Below are positions 1 to 8,878 of a DNA stretch of 64,000 nucleotides, piece by piece. The stretch's first letter is position 1, and the number at the start of each line of letters is the position of its first letter. The stretch is from NCBI GenBank assembly GCA_021325095.1, contig JAJPHV010000081.1, positions 1-64,000 on the forward strand, given 5' to 3'. Both the position numbers and the translations under genes were made by a program. The notes beneath the pieces are model-generated. The model searched no databases and had not been told where the DNA came from. It saw nothing but the letters and a program-made list of their open reading frames with translations. The stretch comes from Chloroflexota bacterium. GTDB lineage: Bacteria; Chloroflexota; Anaerolineae; Aggregatilineales; UBA2796.

Positions 1-201
1 CGGATGCCTGACGGCGACGTTCCGTTCGGGCGGTCAGGCGTTAACGTGGCCCGTCGGGGCGAGCGTAGCCTGAGAAGCTCCCCGGTTTACCGGGGAGAGT
101 GATCACAACTGTCGCGCAAGTTCGAACGCGCTCTTCCCTTTCCGCACAAAGTTACAGTGCTGTAATAAGCGTTGTCCGAGGTTGTGCCCGGCTCCTGACG
201 A

Positions 202-225
202 ATGGGCACGGAGACCCGTGCCCAT
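202..225 (-). terminator. GC-rich hairpin after the sugar-binding protein gene
   Basis: A perfect 10 bp stem (ATGGGCACGG and its complement) encloses a 4 nt loop, 29 bp downstream of the stop of the binding-protein gene. No T-run follows on the minus strand, so it may protect the 3' end of the mRNA or act as a weak terminator. A second perfect 8 bp stem with a TTTA loop lies at 78-97. I see no gene in 1-253. Confidence 0.5.
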
Positions 226-253
226 CATCATCGTCGTACAGTCCGGTAGCCAG

Positions 254-1504
254 TTAGCTCTGCTTGAGCAGCACTTTCCAGGCTTTTTCGATGTCCTTCA
301 CGGCATCTTCTGGCTTGGCGGTGCCAGTCAGGACTGCTGTCCACGCCTTGTCGAACGCATCGTAAATCTGGCCGCCCTCGGGAATAACCGGGCGATTGGT
401 CGCCACTTTCATCTGTTCCAGGAAGCCCTGGAGGATGGCATCCTTCTTCAGGTCTGGGTCTTCGTAAGCCGACTTGCGCGTAGGCAGCGTGCCATTGGCC
501 TTGGCCTGGGCGATCTGGCTCTTGGTGCTTGCCATGCAGCTGATGAACTGGTAGGCAACGTCAATGTTGGGGGAACCCGCATAGATGGTGTAGTTGTGGC
601 CGCCGACAGGAGAACCCTGGCCTTTGGGGCCAGCCGGAATCGGGGCTACGCCCAGATTGGCGGGGTCCTTGAAGGCACTGCCCGAAAGGATGTCGCCACG
701 CGCCCAGGGGCCGTTGAAGAGGATGGCGACTTTACCCTCTTTGAAGGCGGTGAGTGAGTTCGTGTATTGGTTGGCGGGGTCGAATTGGGCGGGCATGACC
801 TTGTACTTGTCACGCAGGTCAAGGACGAAGTGCAGCGCGTCCACCGTGCCCTGGTCAGCAATGTGGATGGAGAGGTCTTTGGCGTCGATCAGGCCACCGC
901 CAAAGGCCCACATGAAGGGCTGGAAGAAGTACGAGCCGTCCGTCAGAATATAACCATACTGGCTACCATCTGGTTTGGTAAGCTTCTGGGCCGCCTCAAC
1001 GAACTCATCCATCGTCTTGGGTGGCTTTTCGGGGTCAAGTCCCGCTGCCTTGAACAGGGCCTTGTTGTAGAGCATGGCGGGAGCGTCTGTTACCTGCGGC
1101 AGGCCGTAGACCTTATCCTTATAGATATTGTAGGCCATCGGCGCGGGCAGGAAGTCGTCTTTGTCTTCCTGGGTGAGCTTGTCGGTGATGTCGGCCAGAA
1201 AGCCCAGCGCCGCGAACTCCGGTGTCCAGGCGATCTCGGAACGCATCACATCCGGCGCATTGTTGGCCTGTGCCGCCGTCTTGAACTTGTTCTGGCCCTG
1301 ATCGAACGGGACGTACTCATAGTTAACGGTTAGCCCGGAGATCGCGGCCTGGCAGTCAGCCGTGATCTTCTTCATGGCAACCTGTTCTTGCTCGTTAGCC
1401 GTATCCCAGAATGTCAGTGTTACGTTGGCGGCTGCCCTGACAGACGTTGCCGCTCCGGCAACCACGAGCACCACGATCAACACGATGGGGATAAGTCTGC
1501 GCAT
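254..1504 (-). CDS. ABC sugar transporter, extracellular solute-binding protein family 1
   Basis: Captures a carbohydrate outside the membrane for an ABC importer. The 416-residue product opens with a signal peptide (MRRLIP, hydrophobic core, cleavage near residue 24). It then shows the family 1 pattern: a VTLTFWD strand, an FPDVMR-like segment (NAPDVMR), GLPQVTDAPAMLYNKALF, and a WAFGGGL segment. The start at 1504 is chosen because AGGAGG lies 7 nt upstream and the signal peptide begins there; the open frame runs further upstream without support. The LacI-type regulator gene lies upstream in the same orientation, suggesting co-regulation. Permeases, if linked, must lie beyond the window edge. 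The substrate cannot be read from the sequence; a maltose/oligosaccharide type is likely. Confidence 0.9.
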   Translation of the reverse strand: MRRLIPIVLIVVLVVAGAATSVRAAANVTLTFWDTANEQEQVAMKKITADCQAAISGLTVNYEYVPFDQGQNKFKTAAQANNAPDVMRSEIAWTPEFAALGFLADITDKLTQEDKDDFLPAPMAYNIYKDKVYGLPQVTDAPAMLYNKALFKAAGLDPEKPPKTMDEFVEAAQKLTKPDGSQYGYILTDGSYFFQPFMWAFGGGLIDAKDLSIHIADQGTVDALHFVLDLRDKYKVMPAQFDPANQYTNSLTAFKEGKVAILFNGPWARGDILSGSAFKDPANLGVAPIPAGPKGQGSPVGGHNYTIYAGSPNIDVAYQFISCMASTKSQIAQAKANGTLPTRKSAYEDPDLKKDAILQGFLEQMKVATNRPVIPEGGQIYDAFDKAWTAVLTGTAKPEDAVKDIEKAWKVLLKQS

Positions 1505-1650
1505 TATTGTGCCTCCTGAGAAACAAAGAAATCGACCTCTAACTGCGAATGAGGGTGGTTCATAACGGGCCAGGTTATTCCCCACCCGGCTTGACCGTTG
1601 GGCACGCGCACCCGACGGAACCGCAACACACGAAAGATGTGCGGCTGGTC

Positions 1651-2685
1651 TCACCCCTCGACAGAGCGCTGGCGCACCGGCGCAGTCGTCTGGCCGGGCA
1701 GCAGTTCGGACTTGATCAAAACGTGGGTGGACTCCAGCGGCTTGCCTTGCAGCCGTGCCAGCAGCATCTCGGCAGCGGTTCGGCTGACCACCGAACCGGT
1801 GTTATTCATGGCCGTCATAAACGGCATGGTCGCCTGCAAAAAGCCCGGCGAAGTAAACGTGATCATCGAAAAGTCTTCAGGGACGCGCAATCCGCGCTCC
1901 GGCAAGGCATAGTACGCGCCGACGGCGGCCACGTCATTAAAGGCGGCCAGCGCCGTTAGCGTGGGATGTGCATCCATGATCTGGTGCATGGCACGGCGGC
2001 CATCCTCAACCGATACTTCACAGGCATACACAATCGGCGTAAGGCCAAACGCAGCGCACGCTTGCATATAGCCTTGCCGCGCCCGCACCGTATAGCCCAG
2101 TTCCTCAACAAACAGACGTTCAGGCCGATCCAGGAACACGATCTCGCGGTGGCCGAGTTCGACCAGGTGCGAGATTTGCCTGAACACCATGTCCTCGAAG
2201 TCCGTATCAACCCACAGCACGTTATCGGCCTGGGCGGGCCGTCCCAGCATCACAAAGGGATACTGCTCGTGCAGCAGGTAGTCAACGCGCTCGTCGTGCA
2301 GGCGCACCATCGAGACGAGCAGACCATCGCAAACCCGGCACAGGGCGCGTACCGAGGCTTCGTCGTCGGCCTGGGTGAACAGTTGCAGGCTGTATCCGTT
2401 AGCCTGCGCGACTTTGTTGGCAGCCATGATCATTTCAAGCTGGATCGTGTTGAGGCTGGCAGGCCCGTTCCGGGTATCTTCCAGCGGGAACAGGATGCCA
2501 ACCGTGCGGGATCGCCCGGTAACCAGGGACTGCGCCGTCACACTGGGCTGGTAGCCAAGCTCGGCAATCGCCTGGAAAATGCGAGCGCGCGTCTCATCGC
2601 TGACGGGCCGCTTGCCACTCAGCGCATGGGACACCGTACTGACGGAAACGCCCGCGAGTTGGGCTACGTCCTTAATGGTCGCCAC
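1651..2685 (-). CDS. LacI family transcriptional regulator
   Basis: A sugar-responsive DNA-binding repressor of 344 residues. Residues 1-55 form the LacI helix-turn-helix and hinge helix (IKDVAQLAGVSVSTVSHALS, then ARIFQAIAELGYQPS). The rest is a periplasmic-binding-protein-like effector domain with SRTVGILFPLEDT at its start. It precedes the sugar-binding protein gene by 146 bp, so it probably controls that transporter and itself. Two copies of a CAAAACGTTTTG palindrome, the classic LacI-family operator type, lie 45-90 bp upstream of its start inside two promoter-like modules, which points to autoregulation. The effector sugar is unknown. Confidence 0.93.
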   Translation of the reverse strand: MATIKDVAQLAGVSVSTVSHALSGKRPVSDETRARIFQAIAELGYQPSVTAQSLVTGRSRTVGILFPLEDTRNGPASLNTIQLEMIMAANKVAQANGYSLQLFTQADDEASVRALCRVCDGLLVSMVRLHDERVDYLLHEQYPFVMLGRPAQADNVLWVDTDFEDMVFRQISHLVELGHREIVFLDRPERLFVEELGYTVRARQGYMQACAAFGLTPIVYACEVSVEDGRRAMHQIMDAHPTLTALAAFNDVAAVGAYYALPERGLRVPEDFSMITFTSPGFLQATMPFMTAMNNTGSVVSRTAAEMLLARLQGKPLESTHVLIKSELLPGQTTAPVRQRSVEG

Positions 2686-2730
2686 AAAAACTCTTCAGCT
2701 TTTCAAAGGATAAGGTCGCCGGTACTATAT

Positions 2731-2783
2731 CAAAACGTTTTGCACGTCACCATCAGCGTATATCAAAACGTTTTGCTTGTCAA
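2731..2783 (-). promoter_or_regulatory. Duplicated LacI-type operators within two promoter-like modules
   Basis: CAAAACGTTTTG occurs at 2731-2742 and again at 2764-2775, 33 bp apart, about three helical turns. Read on the minus strand, each palindrome sits between a -35-like element (TTGACA at 2783-2778 for the upstream copy, GTGACG for the other) and a TATA(C/G)(G/T) element, with a 15 bp spacer. The module (TGAC, GC, palindrome, ATATA) is therefore duplicated. Repressor bound here would cover the promoter core. Confidence 0.8.
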
Positions 2784-2878
2784 GCCTCCCGACGATTAGG
2801 CCCCAATTCCAACCGGAATCAAAACCGCCCGCCAGAGGCGAGCGGCTACCGGCCACACCTAAAATTCTACAGAAAACT

Positions 2879-3979
2879 CTACAGGGAACGCCCGACCAGG
2901 TATTCGGCCCAGTCCTGCAACAAGTCTTTGTAGTGTGAGGGCGGTACGTTCGCCAGATGAGCTTCGGCTTCGTTGACCATCCGGGTCGCCACCTGCTGCG
3001 TATACTCAATGCCGCCCAGGTCCTGCAGGAGTTTGGTAGCCCGTTCGACCTGTTCAGGGCTGGCCGCCAGGTTGCCAATCACGGAGAAAAGTTCGCGCTT
3101 TTGCGCTTCGTTGGCGGCACGCAGGGCCTGATACACAATCAGCGTTTTCTTGCCCTCACGGATGTCCGCGCCGACGGGCTTGCCGGTTTGTTCCGGCTTG
3201 CCGATCACGCCCAGGATGTCGTCCTGCAATTGAAAGGCCGTGCCACAGCGGCTACAGAACTCGGCAATGTCGTGGATGAGCGGCAAACTGGCTGTCGGAT
3301 CGTTGAGGCCAATGGTTGCGCCTGCCCGGCCCGCAAACTCGTAGAGCACGCCCGTTTTCTTGCGCAGCATTTCGATGACCAGTTCTTCGGAGAGACCTAT
3401 CACCTCGCGCTTGGCGTACTGCACGTCCAGCGTTTCGCCCTCGACCAGCAGCAGTTGGACGTTGGTTGCCAGCTCGCCCACCAGGTTCAGCACCAGCGCC
3501 GGATCAACACCGTTCTTGGTGTACAATTCGTGAAAGAGCATGTACGACCACGACTGCTGCACATCTCCCGCCAGGATACCGATCACGTGGCCGTAGTGCT
3601 CGGCCTCCGCGCCCTTGAAGCCCAGTTCCTTTGCGCCGCGCTCGGCAAACTCGACGTGGACCGTTGGCTTGCCGCGCCGCCGATCATCTCGATCAATGAT
3701 ATCGTCGTGTACCAGCGTCCAGGTATGGTAAACCTCGATGCCCGCCGCCGCCGGGATCGCCACGTTTTCGTCGCCACCCACCGCCCCACAGCTTAAGAGC
3801 AGCACTGCCGGACGCAGCGACTTCCCACCCATCCGCAAGTAACTGAACGCCGCGTCGCGGATGTGCGGCGGGGCGAAGCGGGCCGCATATTCGTTGTTGA
3901 ACAAATAGTCGTAGACACGCTGCTTACGGATGGCTAACTCATCGAGCAGCACACGGAAAGGATCATTGATTTGGGCCAC
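2879..3979 (-). CDS. Polyprenyl (probably geranylgeranyl) diphosphate synthase
   Basis: Condenses isopentenyl diphosphate with allylic diphosphates to make a prenyl chain for lipids, quinones or carotenoids. The 366-residue protein carries the first Asp-rich motif HDDIIDRDDRR at 91-101 and the second, FQLQDDILG, with D253 and D254. GGKSLRP near 51-57 is the IPP-binding segment. A bulky Trp at five residues before the first motif would favour a short product, C15-C20, by the known chain-length rule; this is inference. An insert around residues 113-131 (AKELGFKGAEAEHYGH) is longer than in many relatives. It fits with the isopentenyl diphosphate isomerase gene at 43.6 kb. It stands alone. Confidence 0.9.
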   Translation of the reverse strand: MAQINDPFRVLLDELAIRKQRVYDYLFNNEYAARFAPPHIRDAAFSYLRMGGKSLRPAVLLLSCGAVGGDENVAIPAAAGIEVYHTWTLVHDDIIDRDDRRRGKPTVHVEFAERGAKELGFKGAEAEHYGHVIGILAGDVQQSWSYMLFHELYTKNGVDPALVLNLVGELATNVQLLLVEGETLDVQYAKREVIGLSEELVIEMLRKKTGVLYEFAGRAGATIGLNDPTASLPLIHDIAEFCSRCGTAFQLQDDILGVIGKPEQTGKPVGADIREGKKTLIVYQALRAANEAQKRELFSVIGNLAASPEQVERATKLLQDLGGIEYTQQVATRMVNEAEAHLANVPPSHYKDLLQDWAEYLVGRSL

Positions 3980-4087
3980 GGGCGGAACTCCTGGAGGGCT
4001 ACGGCCTAAAACAGGGCAAAATGTAACCGTAATATAAATTTAGCATGTTTCGCGTGATCGGCGTAATGCAAAAATCGGGGGAAAGCA

Positions 4088-5236
4088 CTATGACAGTTCG
4101 ATCACAATGAAATCGGTGTCATCGGCCTGGCTGTTGCTTCGGCCTAAGCCGAACGGCACATGATTGTTATTGACCACGATCAGGGAATGTTCGTTAAGCG
4201 GGTAGGCCGCGCCGATGTCACCGTAGGGGAATTTGAAGACCTGCCCCAGCCCGAAGGCATTGGCGGGCGGCTGGAATACGTCCGCCGTCGAAATCCTGTT
4301 GGGATCGGATAGGTTGAGCAAATCGGCCCGCAGCGTTTTCTGGGCAGGGTTAGCGCTGAAGTCGGCCAGGAAAACACGCTTGAACTGGGCCTTGTTGTTC
4401 TGCTGCGTGTCCTGTTCGATCACGACAGCTTGCTGATCGCCAATCATGGTCAGGCCGCCCAACGTATTGCCAGGGTTGTCCAGCTTGTAGGCGGCGACCT
4501 GACCGCCCAGCTCGCGCTTGCCAGGGTCGAAGGCGCGCAACGTAATCATATCGCCGCTGGCGCGCTGCGCTACTACCAGCGCTGATCCATCGGGCAGGAT
4601 GCTCATGCCCTGCAAGGCCCCTGCGCCACCGAGTGCAAAGGGGGCGTCCATCAGGCGCCCATCCTTGCTGAAATGGAGCAAGGACGGGCCGTAGGCTTCC
4701 GCAACCCAGTACGTGCCGTCCTTCGCGCGGGCCAGGGCACGCGGGTAGAAGTCAGCGCCGGTCAGTTCGCGCGCTTTGCTGTCCTTGTTTTTGATCTCCT
4801 GCTTGATCTTCTTCGCAGGGTCAGCCAGATTACGCCAATCCAGAACCGATACACTGCCGTCGCCGCCGCTGGCTCCGCGCAGCGACAGTTCAACGGTATA
4901 CAGGCGCAGCAGGTAATCGCCGCTGTTTTGACGGCTGTCAAAGACGCCCGATGTCAGCAGCACCCAGGTATTCTCATATTCGCCCGGCAGCATCGCCGCG
5001 ATGCTGCCCACCGGCTGGCTGTCAAAGGGAACGTGAATGCCGTTTACCGATCCCGTTTTCGGAAGGGATTGGCCTGCTTTCGGCCCATCGGCCAGCGTTT
5101 CGGCAGGCAGGATGGCGCGGCCAACCAGGGCTGCTGCGCTGCCTTGCGCGGCTGCCCCAGCCGGCGCAGCCAGCACCAGACACAGCAGGCAATTCAGGCA
5201 CAGCACAACACGGACAACACGCGAGGCGTTACACAT
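4088..5236 (-). CDS. Exported esterase-like/phytase-like beta-propeller protein
   Basis: The 382-residue protein has an N-terminal signal peptide (hydrophobic stretch at about 9-28, ending AAAQG). The mature part resembles the esterase-like-activity-of-phytase family (PF13449 type). It has TYWVAEAYGPSLLHFSKDGRL in the middle and the typical C-terminal end, with an N-rich VVNNNHVPFGLGR turn followed by DDTDFIVIEL. These suggest a secreted six-bladed propeller that may hydrolyse phosphate or ester bonds, but I identify no catalytic residues. It is divergent from the small helical protein gene at 5400 and has no obvious operon partner. Confidence 0.72.
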   Translation of the reverse strand: MCNASRVVRVVLCLNCLLCLVLAAPAGAAAQGSAAALVGRAILPAETLADGPKAGQSLPKTGSVNGIHVPFDSQPVGSIAAMLPGEYENTWVLLTSGVFDSRQNSGDYLLRLYTVELSLRGASGGDGSVSVLDWRNLADPAKKIKQEIKNKDSKARELTGADFYPRALARAKDGTYWVAEAYGPSLLHFSKDGRLMDAPFALGGAGALQGMSILPDGSALVVAQRASGDMITLRAFDPGKRELGGQVAAYKLDNPGNTLGGLTMIGDQQAVVIEQDTQQNNKAQFKRVFLADFSANPAQKTLRADLLNLSDPNRISTADVFQPPANAFGLGQVFKFPYGDIGAAYPLNEHSLIVVNNNHVPFGLGRSNSQADDTDFIVIELS

Positions 5237-5399
5237 CGGGCTTTGGCTCCGGCTCCACGCTGAAAGCAGTACAAAACTCTACTCATATTGTACATCCAAG
5301 CGGCAATTCTTGTTACCGCTCGACGCAGCGTTTCCGGTGTTTTCAGCCCATTTTCGCGGTACATTATGCGCTGCAAATCCTTCCAGTGGAGCGAAGTGG

Positions 5400-5711
5400 A
5401 TGGCGAACCACGAAGAGATCGAAAAGGTTCGGCAGGAAATCATGCGCTTTAACGAGCTGCTCCATATCATGCGGCGGAAGCTCGAATACGCAGAACGCGC
5501 CTACACCCGGCTATTCGAGAACTGCGACCCGGAAGACGTCAAGAATTTGAAAGAGAAGGATTTGCAGTGGAAAGTCGCCGAACAGCTTGTCCATGATCTC
5601 TCGCCCCTGAGCATAGCAGTTGTGCAGGCTCAGTTCGACGCCAGAGAAATGGAGCGTGCTTTTGAAGAGTTGTATAACATCATCGTGACCGTTCCCGATC
5701 CTGACGAGTGA
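5400..5711 (+). CDS. Small helical protein of unknown function
   Basis: A 103-residue, charged, cytoplasmic protein. Almost all of it is predictable as helix: residues 3-40 are heptad-like (EKVRQEIMRFNELLHIMRRKLEYAERAY), then a short NCDPEDVK turn and further helices. There is no signal peptide or membrane segment. I do not recognise the family. The start at 5400 has GGAG 8 nt upstream; the open frame continues upstream but overlaps the divergent gene's promoter area. The GNAT gene starts 3 bp after its stop, so the two are very likely co-transcribed. Confidence 0.75.
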   Translation: MANHEEIEKVRQEIMRFNELLHIMRRKLEYAERAYTRLFENCDPEDVKNLKEKDLQWKVAEQLVHDLSPLSIAVVQAQFDAREMERAFEELYNIIVTVPDPDE

Positions 5712-5714
5712 ACC

Positions 5715-6194
5715 ATGCAACGCGCAAATATCCGGCCAATGGAGCAGAGCGATGTGGCGGCGTGTGCGGCATTGATGGCCGACACCCCGCTCTGGCAGCG
5801 CTATGGAGTCACCTTCGCCAGTGCAACGGAACGCCTGTCGGCGGGTCTGCGCTCTGGCGCGGTGATCCTGGTGGCCGAGGGGCCACGTGGCGAGGTACAG
5901 GGCTTCGTCTGGCTGGTGGTGCGCGGCGCATTTGATCGCAGCGGTTACATCCCGCTGATCGGTGTGGACGAGGCATCGCGCGGGCAGAAGATCGGCCAGC
6001 AATTGCTCAGAGCGGCGGAAGATCACCTGCGGTCCCTGGTTGCGGACGTGTTTCTGCTCTGCTCGGACTTCAACCTGGACGCGCAGCGCTTTTACGAGCG
6101 ACACGGCTACGTGAAAGTGGGCGCGATCCCGGACTACGTGCTGCCCGGCGTCGCTGAACTGATCTATCGAAAGCGGTTGTCACCGATGCATTGA
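5715..6194 (+). CDS. GNAT family N-acetyltransferase
   Basis: Transfers an acyl group from acetyl-CoA to an amine; the substrate is unknown. In the 159-residue protein the acetyl-CoA loop is seen as IPLIGVDEASRGQKIGQQLL (about 78-97), matching the R/Q-x-x-G-x-G/A motif, and is preceded by the beta strand GFVWLVVRG. The C-terminal part LCSDFNLDAQRFYERHGYVKVG is the usual motif B, with the Tyr that protonates CoA. It begins 3 bp after the small helical protein gene. Its stop codon lies within the -35 box of the next transporter promoter. Confidence 0.88.
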   Translation: MQRANIRPMEQSDVAACAALMADTPLWQRYGVTFASATERLSAGLRSGAVILVAEGPRGEVQGFVWLVVRGAFDRSGYIPLIGVDEASRGQKIGQQLLRAAEDHLRSLVADVFLLCSDFNLDAQRFYERHGYVKVGAIPDYVLPGVAELIYRKRLSPMH

Positions 6195-6229
6195 CAGCAA
6201 CCGATGCCTCTCTATACTCTAGGCATCGG
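6183..6229 (+). promoter_or_regulatory. Promoter with inverted-repeat operator for the peptide transporter
   Basis: TTGACA at 6191-6196 and TATACT at 6213-6218 are separated by 16 bp. A perfect 9 bp inverted repeat, CCGATGCCT at 6201-6209 and AGGCATCGG at 6221-6229, flanks the -10 box with an 11 bp spacer. A further direct half-site, CCGATGC, lies at 6183-6189 before the -35 box. This is the layout of a repressor operator; the cognate regulator is not evident in the window. Confidence 0.75.
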
Positions 6230-6262
6230 CATTTAGATGACTTCACAGGAGGCAAATCAAAA

Positions 6263-7801
6263 ATGACAAAAAGATTTATGCTCTTGCTGGCGGTGCTGCT
6301 GCTGGCGCTGGTGGCCGTCCAGCCCGCGCGATTGACACAGGCGCAAACGCCCAAACAGGGTGGAACGCTTGTCGTGGCGCAAAATGCGGACATCAAGGGC
6401 TTCGACCCACACACCCAACCGGATTTTCCGACGGTGCGCGCTCTCGGCCTGATCTACGAGTCTCTGACGACGGTGGATGCGACTCTGAAAGTGCTGCCGG
6501 GACTGGCCGAGTCGTGGAAGTTCTCGGACGACGGCCTGACACTGACTCTGAACCTGCGCAAGGGTGTCAAGTTCCATAACGGCGATGCGCTCACCTCGGC
6601 GGATGTCAAATACACCTTGCAGCGCATCCTGGATGAAAAGACCAAAGCGCTGGTACGCTCGAATTTCGTGGACATCAAATCCGTTGACACACCCGACGAG
6701 AATACCGTCGTGCTGACGCTGGCGCAGCCCAACGTCTCGATTCTCGCCGCACTGGCCGATGCGAATGCGGCCATCGTCAGCGCCAAGTCCGCCGGGCAAG
6801 ACCTGAACGACCAGAAGAACGTGAACGGAACGGGCGCCTTCAAGTTTGAAAGCTGGGAGCCGAACCAGCGATTGGTGCTGGCCGCTAACAAAGAGTACTG
6901 GCAAAAAGACCTGCCCTACCTGGACAAGATCGAAATCCGCGTCATCCCAGAGGAAGCCTCGATCCTGGCCGGACTGCGCGCCGGGGAAGTCAACTTCGCC
7001 GTGCTTAACGACCCAACGGTTGCCACCGGGATCAAAGAAGGGTCAGGTCTGACGCTGCTTCGTACCCCGGCGCTGGCCTATCACGTGCTGCAATTGAATG
7101 CCTCGCGCAAGCCATTTGACAATGTCAAAGTGAGGCAGGCCATCTCCTGCGCGATAGACCGCCAGCAGGTAATCGACACGGCCTCGCTGGGCGAGGGGCA
7201 GGTAACTGGCCCGAACACGATCCCGCTCTACCGCACGCCCCTGGATGAACTGCCCTGCTACAAACCCGATCTGGACAAGGCCAAAAAGCTGCTGGCCGAT
7301 GCCGGAATGGACAAGGGTGTACAGTTTACAGTGATCGCCGCGTCCGGCGAACCGCCCACGGCTGTCCCCGAGACTCAGAACATCGCCGACCAGCTTTCCA
7401 AGATCGGTGTAACCATGAAGATCGAGACGCTGGACGACAATACCTATGTCAAGCGCTGGCTGGCGGCGGACTTCGACGCGGCGGAAGCGCTCAACGGTGG
7501 GCGCGCCGACCCACACCTGATGTTCATTCGCTATTGGAGCAGCAAAGGCAACCTGAACAAGGTCGCGGCCTACAACGACTCGACCCTGGATGATCTGCTG
7601 GCGAAAGGCCAGAAGGAAACCGATCCGCAAAAGCGCATCGGCATCTACCAGGACTTCGAGAAGCACCTGGTGGATGCTGCGCCCTGGATATGGCTGTACG
7701 TCGGCTATGAATACCGCGCCATGCAGGACAGCGTGAAGGGCTACGTCGCCACACCGCTCAACTCGATCTATTACCTGCGCCAGGCGTGGCTGGATAAGTA
7801 G
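6263..7801 (+). CDS. Peptide/nickel-type ABC transporter substrate-binding protein (SBP family 5)
   Basis: Binds oligopeptides or similar solutes for a Dpp/Opp-type importer. The 512-residue product has a signal peptide (MTKRFMLLLAVLLLAL, cleavage near AQA/Q at about 30). The family 5 landmarks follow: LVVAQNADIKGFDPH, a YESL segment, the SWKFSDDGLTLTLNLRKGVKFHNGDALTSADVKYTL stretch, and NTIPLYRTP. The start at 6263 is preceded by AGGAGG at an ideal distance. The promoter immediately upstream makes this the first gene of the unit. Two permease genes follow, with a dispersed repeat in the 117 bp gap. Confidence 0.93.
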   Translation: MTKRFMLLLAVLLLALVAVQPARLTQAQTPKQGGTLVVAQNADIKGFDPHTQPDFPTVRALGLIYESLTTVDATLKVLPGLAESWKFSDDGLTLTLNLRKGVKFHNGDALTSADVKYTLQRILDEKTKALVRSNFVDIKSVDTPDENTVVLTLAQPNVSILAALADANAAIVSAKSAGQDLNDQKNVNGTGAFKFESWEPNQRLVLAANKEYWQKDLPYLDKIEIRVIPEEASILAGLRAGEVNFAVLNDPTVATGIKEGSGLTLLRTPALAYHVLQLNASRKPFDNVKVRQAISCAIDRQQVIDTASLGEGQVTGPNTIPLYRTPLDELPCYKPDLDKAKKLLADAGMDKGVQFTVIAASGEPPTAVPETQNIADQLSKIGVTMKIETLDDNTYVKRWLAADFDAAEALNGGRADPHLMFIRYWSSKGNLNKVAAYNDSTLDDLLAKGQKETDPQKRIGIYQDFEKHLVDAAPWIWLYVGYEYRAMQDSVKGYVATPLNSIYYLRQAWLDK

Positions 7802-7851
7802 TGATGAGGACTGGGGACTGAGTTGATTTCGCCTCGCCCTCTCCAGCCGGT

Positions 7852-7890
7852 TCCCCCTCTCTGCTTGCGGAGAGGGGGCAGGGGGTGAGG
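7852..7890. repeat. Dispersed palindromic repeat, copy A
   Basis: CCCCCTCTCTGCTTGCGG followed by AGAGGGGGCAGGGGGTGAGG: a hairpin-forming arm pair with a GGGGGTGAGG tail. It lies between the peptide-binding protein gene and its permeases. Related copies occur at 9717, 16525, 41160, 43575 and 51834. In the mRNA the stem could act as an attenuating or stabilising hairpin. Confidence 0.8.
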
Positions 7891-7918
7891 TTAGAACCCC
7901 TCAGGCATCCATAGATAC

Positions 7919-8878
7919 ATGGCCCGTTTCCTCCTCCACCGTCTCGTCGCTTTCCTCCCCACCCTGGTTGGCATTTCAATCCTGGTCTTTTTCGTCATCC
8001 GGCAGATTCCAGGCGACGCCATCACAGCCAAGCTCGGCGCGGAGGCGGCTGGTGAGTTGACGCCAGCGCAAGAAGCTGCCTATCGCGCCTACTTTGGCCT
8101 GGATAAACCACTGACGCAGCAGTATGCGGAATGGGTGGGCAAGCTGCTTCAGGGTGATTTCGGCTACTCGGAAATCCGGCGCGAACCGGTGCTGACGGCG
8201 ATCTTCAAGACCTTTCCGCTCACACTGGAACTGACCGTGCTGGCCTTGCTGATCGCCCTGGTGCTCGGGCTGCCCATCGGCATTGTGTCGGCCACACGGC
8301 CCAATTCGGTGCTTGACCTGTTCAGCCGTTCGATCAGTCTGTTGGGCCTCTCGCTGCCGAACTTCTGGGCGGGGACGCTGATCATTCTTGTGCTGTCCAC
8401 CGTGTTCCATTCAATGCCCAATGCCGGGCGCTTCATCACACTGGCCGAAGACCCGCTGCGCAATCTGGGCCAGATGTTTTTCCCGGCTTTCACGCTCGGC
8501 TTTGCCTTCTCCGCCTCGATCATGCGCACCACGCGCGCCGTGATGCTTGAAGCGCTCTCGCAGGACTATGTGCGAACGGCCCGCTCGAAGGGGCTGCGGG
8601 AGCGCACCGTGATCCTGGTTCACACGCTGCGCAACGGCCTGATCCCGATCATTACCCTGACAGGCGTGGAGATGGGCTACCTGCTTGGCGGCGCGGTGCT
8701 GGTCGAGGACGTATTCGCGCTGCCCGGCATCGGGCGGCTGACCTATACCGCCATTTTGCAGCGGGACTACGCGCTGGTGCAGGGCGCAGTCCTCTTCATC
8801 GCCTTCAACTTCGTGCTGGTCAACTTGCTGGTTGATTTTCTCTATTCCGTTGTCGATCCGAGGGTGTCCCGTGCCTGA
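7919..8878 (+). CDS. dppB: Peptide ABC transporter permease, DppB type
   Basis: Membrane channel subunit of a peptide or nickel importer, 319 residues with about six transmembrane helices. The N-terminal FLLHRLVAFLPTLVGISILVFFVIRQIPGD is diagnostic of DppB/OppB. The cytoplasmic EAA loop that docks the ATPase is EALSQDYVRTARSKGLRERTVILVHTLRNGLIP. The DppC-type gene overlaps its end by 8 bp, so the pair is translationally coupled. No ATPase genes follow, so DppD/DppF-like subunits must be encoded elsewhere. Confidence 0.93.
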   Translation: MARFLLHRLVAFLPTLVGISILVFFVIRQIPGDAITAKLGAEAAGELTPAQEAAYRAYFGLDKPLTQQYAEWVGKLLQGDFGYSEIRREPVLTAIFKTFPLTLELTVLALLIALVLGLPIGIVSATRPNSVLDLFSRSISLLGLSLPNFWAGTLIILVLSTVFHSMPNAGRFITLAEDPLRNLGQMFFPAFTLGFAFSASIMRTTRAVMLEALSQDYVRTARSKGLRERTVILVHTLRNGLIPIITLTGVEMGYLLGGAVLVEDVFALPGIGRLTYTAILQRDYALVQGAVLFIAFNFVLVNLLVDFLYSVVDPRVSRA

